Below are positions 4,630 through 5,837 of a stretch of 5,837 bases of DNA, one piece after another. A program made the position numbers and the translations under genes. Positions within the stretch are counted from its first letter, which is position 1, and each line of letters starts with the position of its first letter. The DNA comes from an uncultured Verrucomicrobiota bacterium (GTDB lineage: Bacteria > Verrucomicrobiota > Verrucomicrobiia > Chthoniobacterales > SZAS-18), in the NCBI GenBank assembly GCA_937873255.1, contig CALMVM010000433.1, positions 1-5,837 of the forward strand. The letters run 5' to 3'. The notes under the pieces were generated by a model, which worked only from the letters and a program-made list of their open reading frames with translations, ran no database searches and was not told where the DNA came from.

Positions 4630-5837
4630 TCAACGAGCCATCGTTGCGCTCGGCGAGGCTGGCGGCGGTGTCGGCACGTCGAGCCCGAGCGCCGGCAGGG
4701 CGGATTCCGTCGGCGTGGGCGATTCGGCGGGCTCGGGGCGAACCGGTGCGTTGCTCGGTTTGGCCGGATTCAACTCGTCAAAAAACGGCTTCAGTTCCTT
4801 GTCAAAGCTATGCTGGCTGAAAAAATAGTCGCGCAGTCGCAGGGCAAAACCGTCCGCGTCGCCGGTTTGCCGCGCGCGCTTGAGGAACGCGGCAGCCTCG
4901 GCGGATTTGCCATCGCGGACCTTGAGCGCGGCAGCCGTGAAAAGCCAATCGATCCCCGGGTTGGGCAGCGCCATCTGTTTGTTCATCTCGTCGGCGAACT
5001 CCTTTTCCTGCCCGAGGTCGATCAACGTGAGCCGGATCGTCAGACGGTAGAGACCTTCCGCCGTCGGCTCGCGCAGACGGTCCAGCGCCTGTTGCAGCCG
5101 CACCAGCGCCGCCTGGTATTTGCCGGCGAGACGGAGAGCCCCGCCCCAGTAGAAGAACGTACGCGCGTCGAACGGATCGACCTTCGTCGCGGTTTCAAAG
5201 TCGTTCATGCCGTTGCCGCGAAACGCGTTCGCCCTCGAACTGAGCGTTGCGCGCAGGTTGTACGTGCTGGCGAGTTCGTCGCCTTCGTTGAGCGCATCGT
5301 TCAGGAGGGGAACCGCATGGGGGTAATCCCCGGCGAACGACGCCAACTGGGCAAGCTGGAACATCATGCCGTGGACGCGCTCCCCGGAAGCTCTGACCTT
5401 TTCCAAGAGTTCCCTTGCCTTCTTGAAGTCGGACGATTGTTCGGCGGCCATCGCCTGATCGATCAGGGCGGAGTTCGCGTCCGAGAGGAGTTTGGTGGTC
5501 GTTTTGCCTTCCTGGTTCACGGTCTCCGGCGCGGCCGGCGCGGCGGAGGGCGGCGGAACTGTTCGGCTGACGCTCGCCCGACCGAGCATGAAACTGCCCG
5601 CGAGCAGGACCAGCACCCCGGCTTGAATGGCCAAGCCGACCCACGCGTTGCGCTTGACGGCCGTCTGCTGCCCGCGCCGCACGCGCGTCGACAGCGGGTC
5701 GGTCGCCTCCGACGTGGCGGCCCTCGGTGTGCGTGTCGCTTCGAATTCAGTTCCCGACTGATCCCGCAAGGTCGTCGAAGCCGGGGCGGCGATGGGCCGC
5801 TCCGATTCCGGAGTCGAGTTTGACGCGTTCTGAGGCG
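4630..5837 (-). CDS. Membrane-anchored TPR-like repeat protein, 5' end beyond the window
   Basis: The frame ends at TGA 4632-4630 and is open to the right edge with no ATG. A TTG at 5769 would give 379 residues, but the reading continues upstream as a Ser/Pro/Ala-rich stretch without a stop and no ribosome binding site precedes the TTG, so the gene is shown as partial. From the TTG, residues about 42-63 form one membrane segment (WVGLAIQAGVLVLLAGSFML) after basic residues, then comes a Pro/Ala linker, TPR-like helical repeats over about 85-310, and a Pro/Ser-rich tail. The topology predicts cytoplasmic residues first and the repeats on the outer face of the inner membrane. It is a paralogue of the left-end gene: in the stretch aligned around ATKVDPFDARTFFYWGGALR I count 21 identities in 38. 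It is the most upstream gene visible in the operon with DUF423 and HIT. Its partners and function are unknown. Confidence 0.85.
   Translation of the reverse strand, partial: PQNASNSTPESERPIAAPASTTLRDQSGTEFEATRTPRAATSEATDPLSTRVRRGQQTAVKRNAWVGLAIQAGVLVLLAGSFMLGRASVSRTVPPPSAAPAAPETVNQEGKTTTKLLSDANSALIDQAMAAEQSSDFKKARELLEKVRASGERVHGMMFQLAQLASFAGDYPHAVPLLNDALNEGDELASTYNLRATLSSRANAFRGNGMNDFETATKVDPFDARTFFYWGGALRLAGKYQAALVRLQQALDRLREPTAEGLYRLTIRLTLIDLGQEKEFADEMNKQMALPNPGIDWLFTAAALKVRDGKSAEAAAFLKRARQTGDADGFALRLRDYFFSQHSFDKELKPFFDELNPAKPSNAPVRPEPAESPTPTESALPALGLDVPTPPPASPSATMAR

Noticed and set aside
4540..5823. Long + strand open frame opposite the right TPR-like gene
   Set aside because: It is an antisense shadow in GC-rich DNA; the minus-strand protein has membrane anchor and repeats matching its paralogue.

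Overview
The window is GC-rich, densely packed bacterial chromosome with seven protein-coding genes and one divergent intergenic region of about 250 bp. I see no mobile element, CRISPR array, tRNA or rRNA. Several starts lack a recognisable Shine-Dalgarno sequence. That, the mix of families and the style of the HIT protein and LuxR-type regulator would fit a Verrucomicrobiota (Opitutales-like) genome, but this placement is inference from family resemblance, not from a marker gene.

Layout from left to right. A membrane-anchored TPR-like protein lies on the + strand and is broken by an apparent single-base frameshift. Six bases beyond its stop it converges on a minus-strand pair: a class I glutamine amidotransferase / gamma-glutamyl hydrolase (peptidase C26, PuuD-like) followed 30 bp downstream by a bacterial transglutaminase-like cysteine protease. 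Both act on Gln/Glu side-chain or gamma-glutamyl amide chemistry and are probably co-transcribed. Next comes the divergent intergenic region. Its right half is clearly more AT-rich than the rest. It holds a strong ribosome binding site in front of a 28-codon basic micro-ORF and a 7-bp inverted repeat built from two CCTAGG palindromes. These lead into an orphan NarL/FixJ-type response regulator on the + strand.

The regulator converges, 19 bp apart, on a tightly packed minus-strand operon. In transcription order this is a second membrane-anchored TPR-like protein (5' end outside the window), a DUF423 small membrane protein and a HIT-family nucleotide hydrolase/transferase, with 4-nt or near-overlapping junctions.

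The two TPR-like proteins at the window ends are clear paralogues with the same architecture (basic N-terminus, one membrane segment, Pro/Ala linker, helical repeats, Pro-rich tail), in opposite orientation about 3.5 kb apart. The rest looks like housekeeping-type genes. The least explained parts are the AT-rich leader with micro-ORF and CCTAGG repeat before the response regulator, the frameshifted TPR gene, and the paralogous TPR pair. I see no convincing new multi-gene system.
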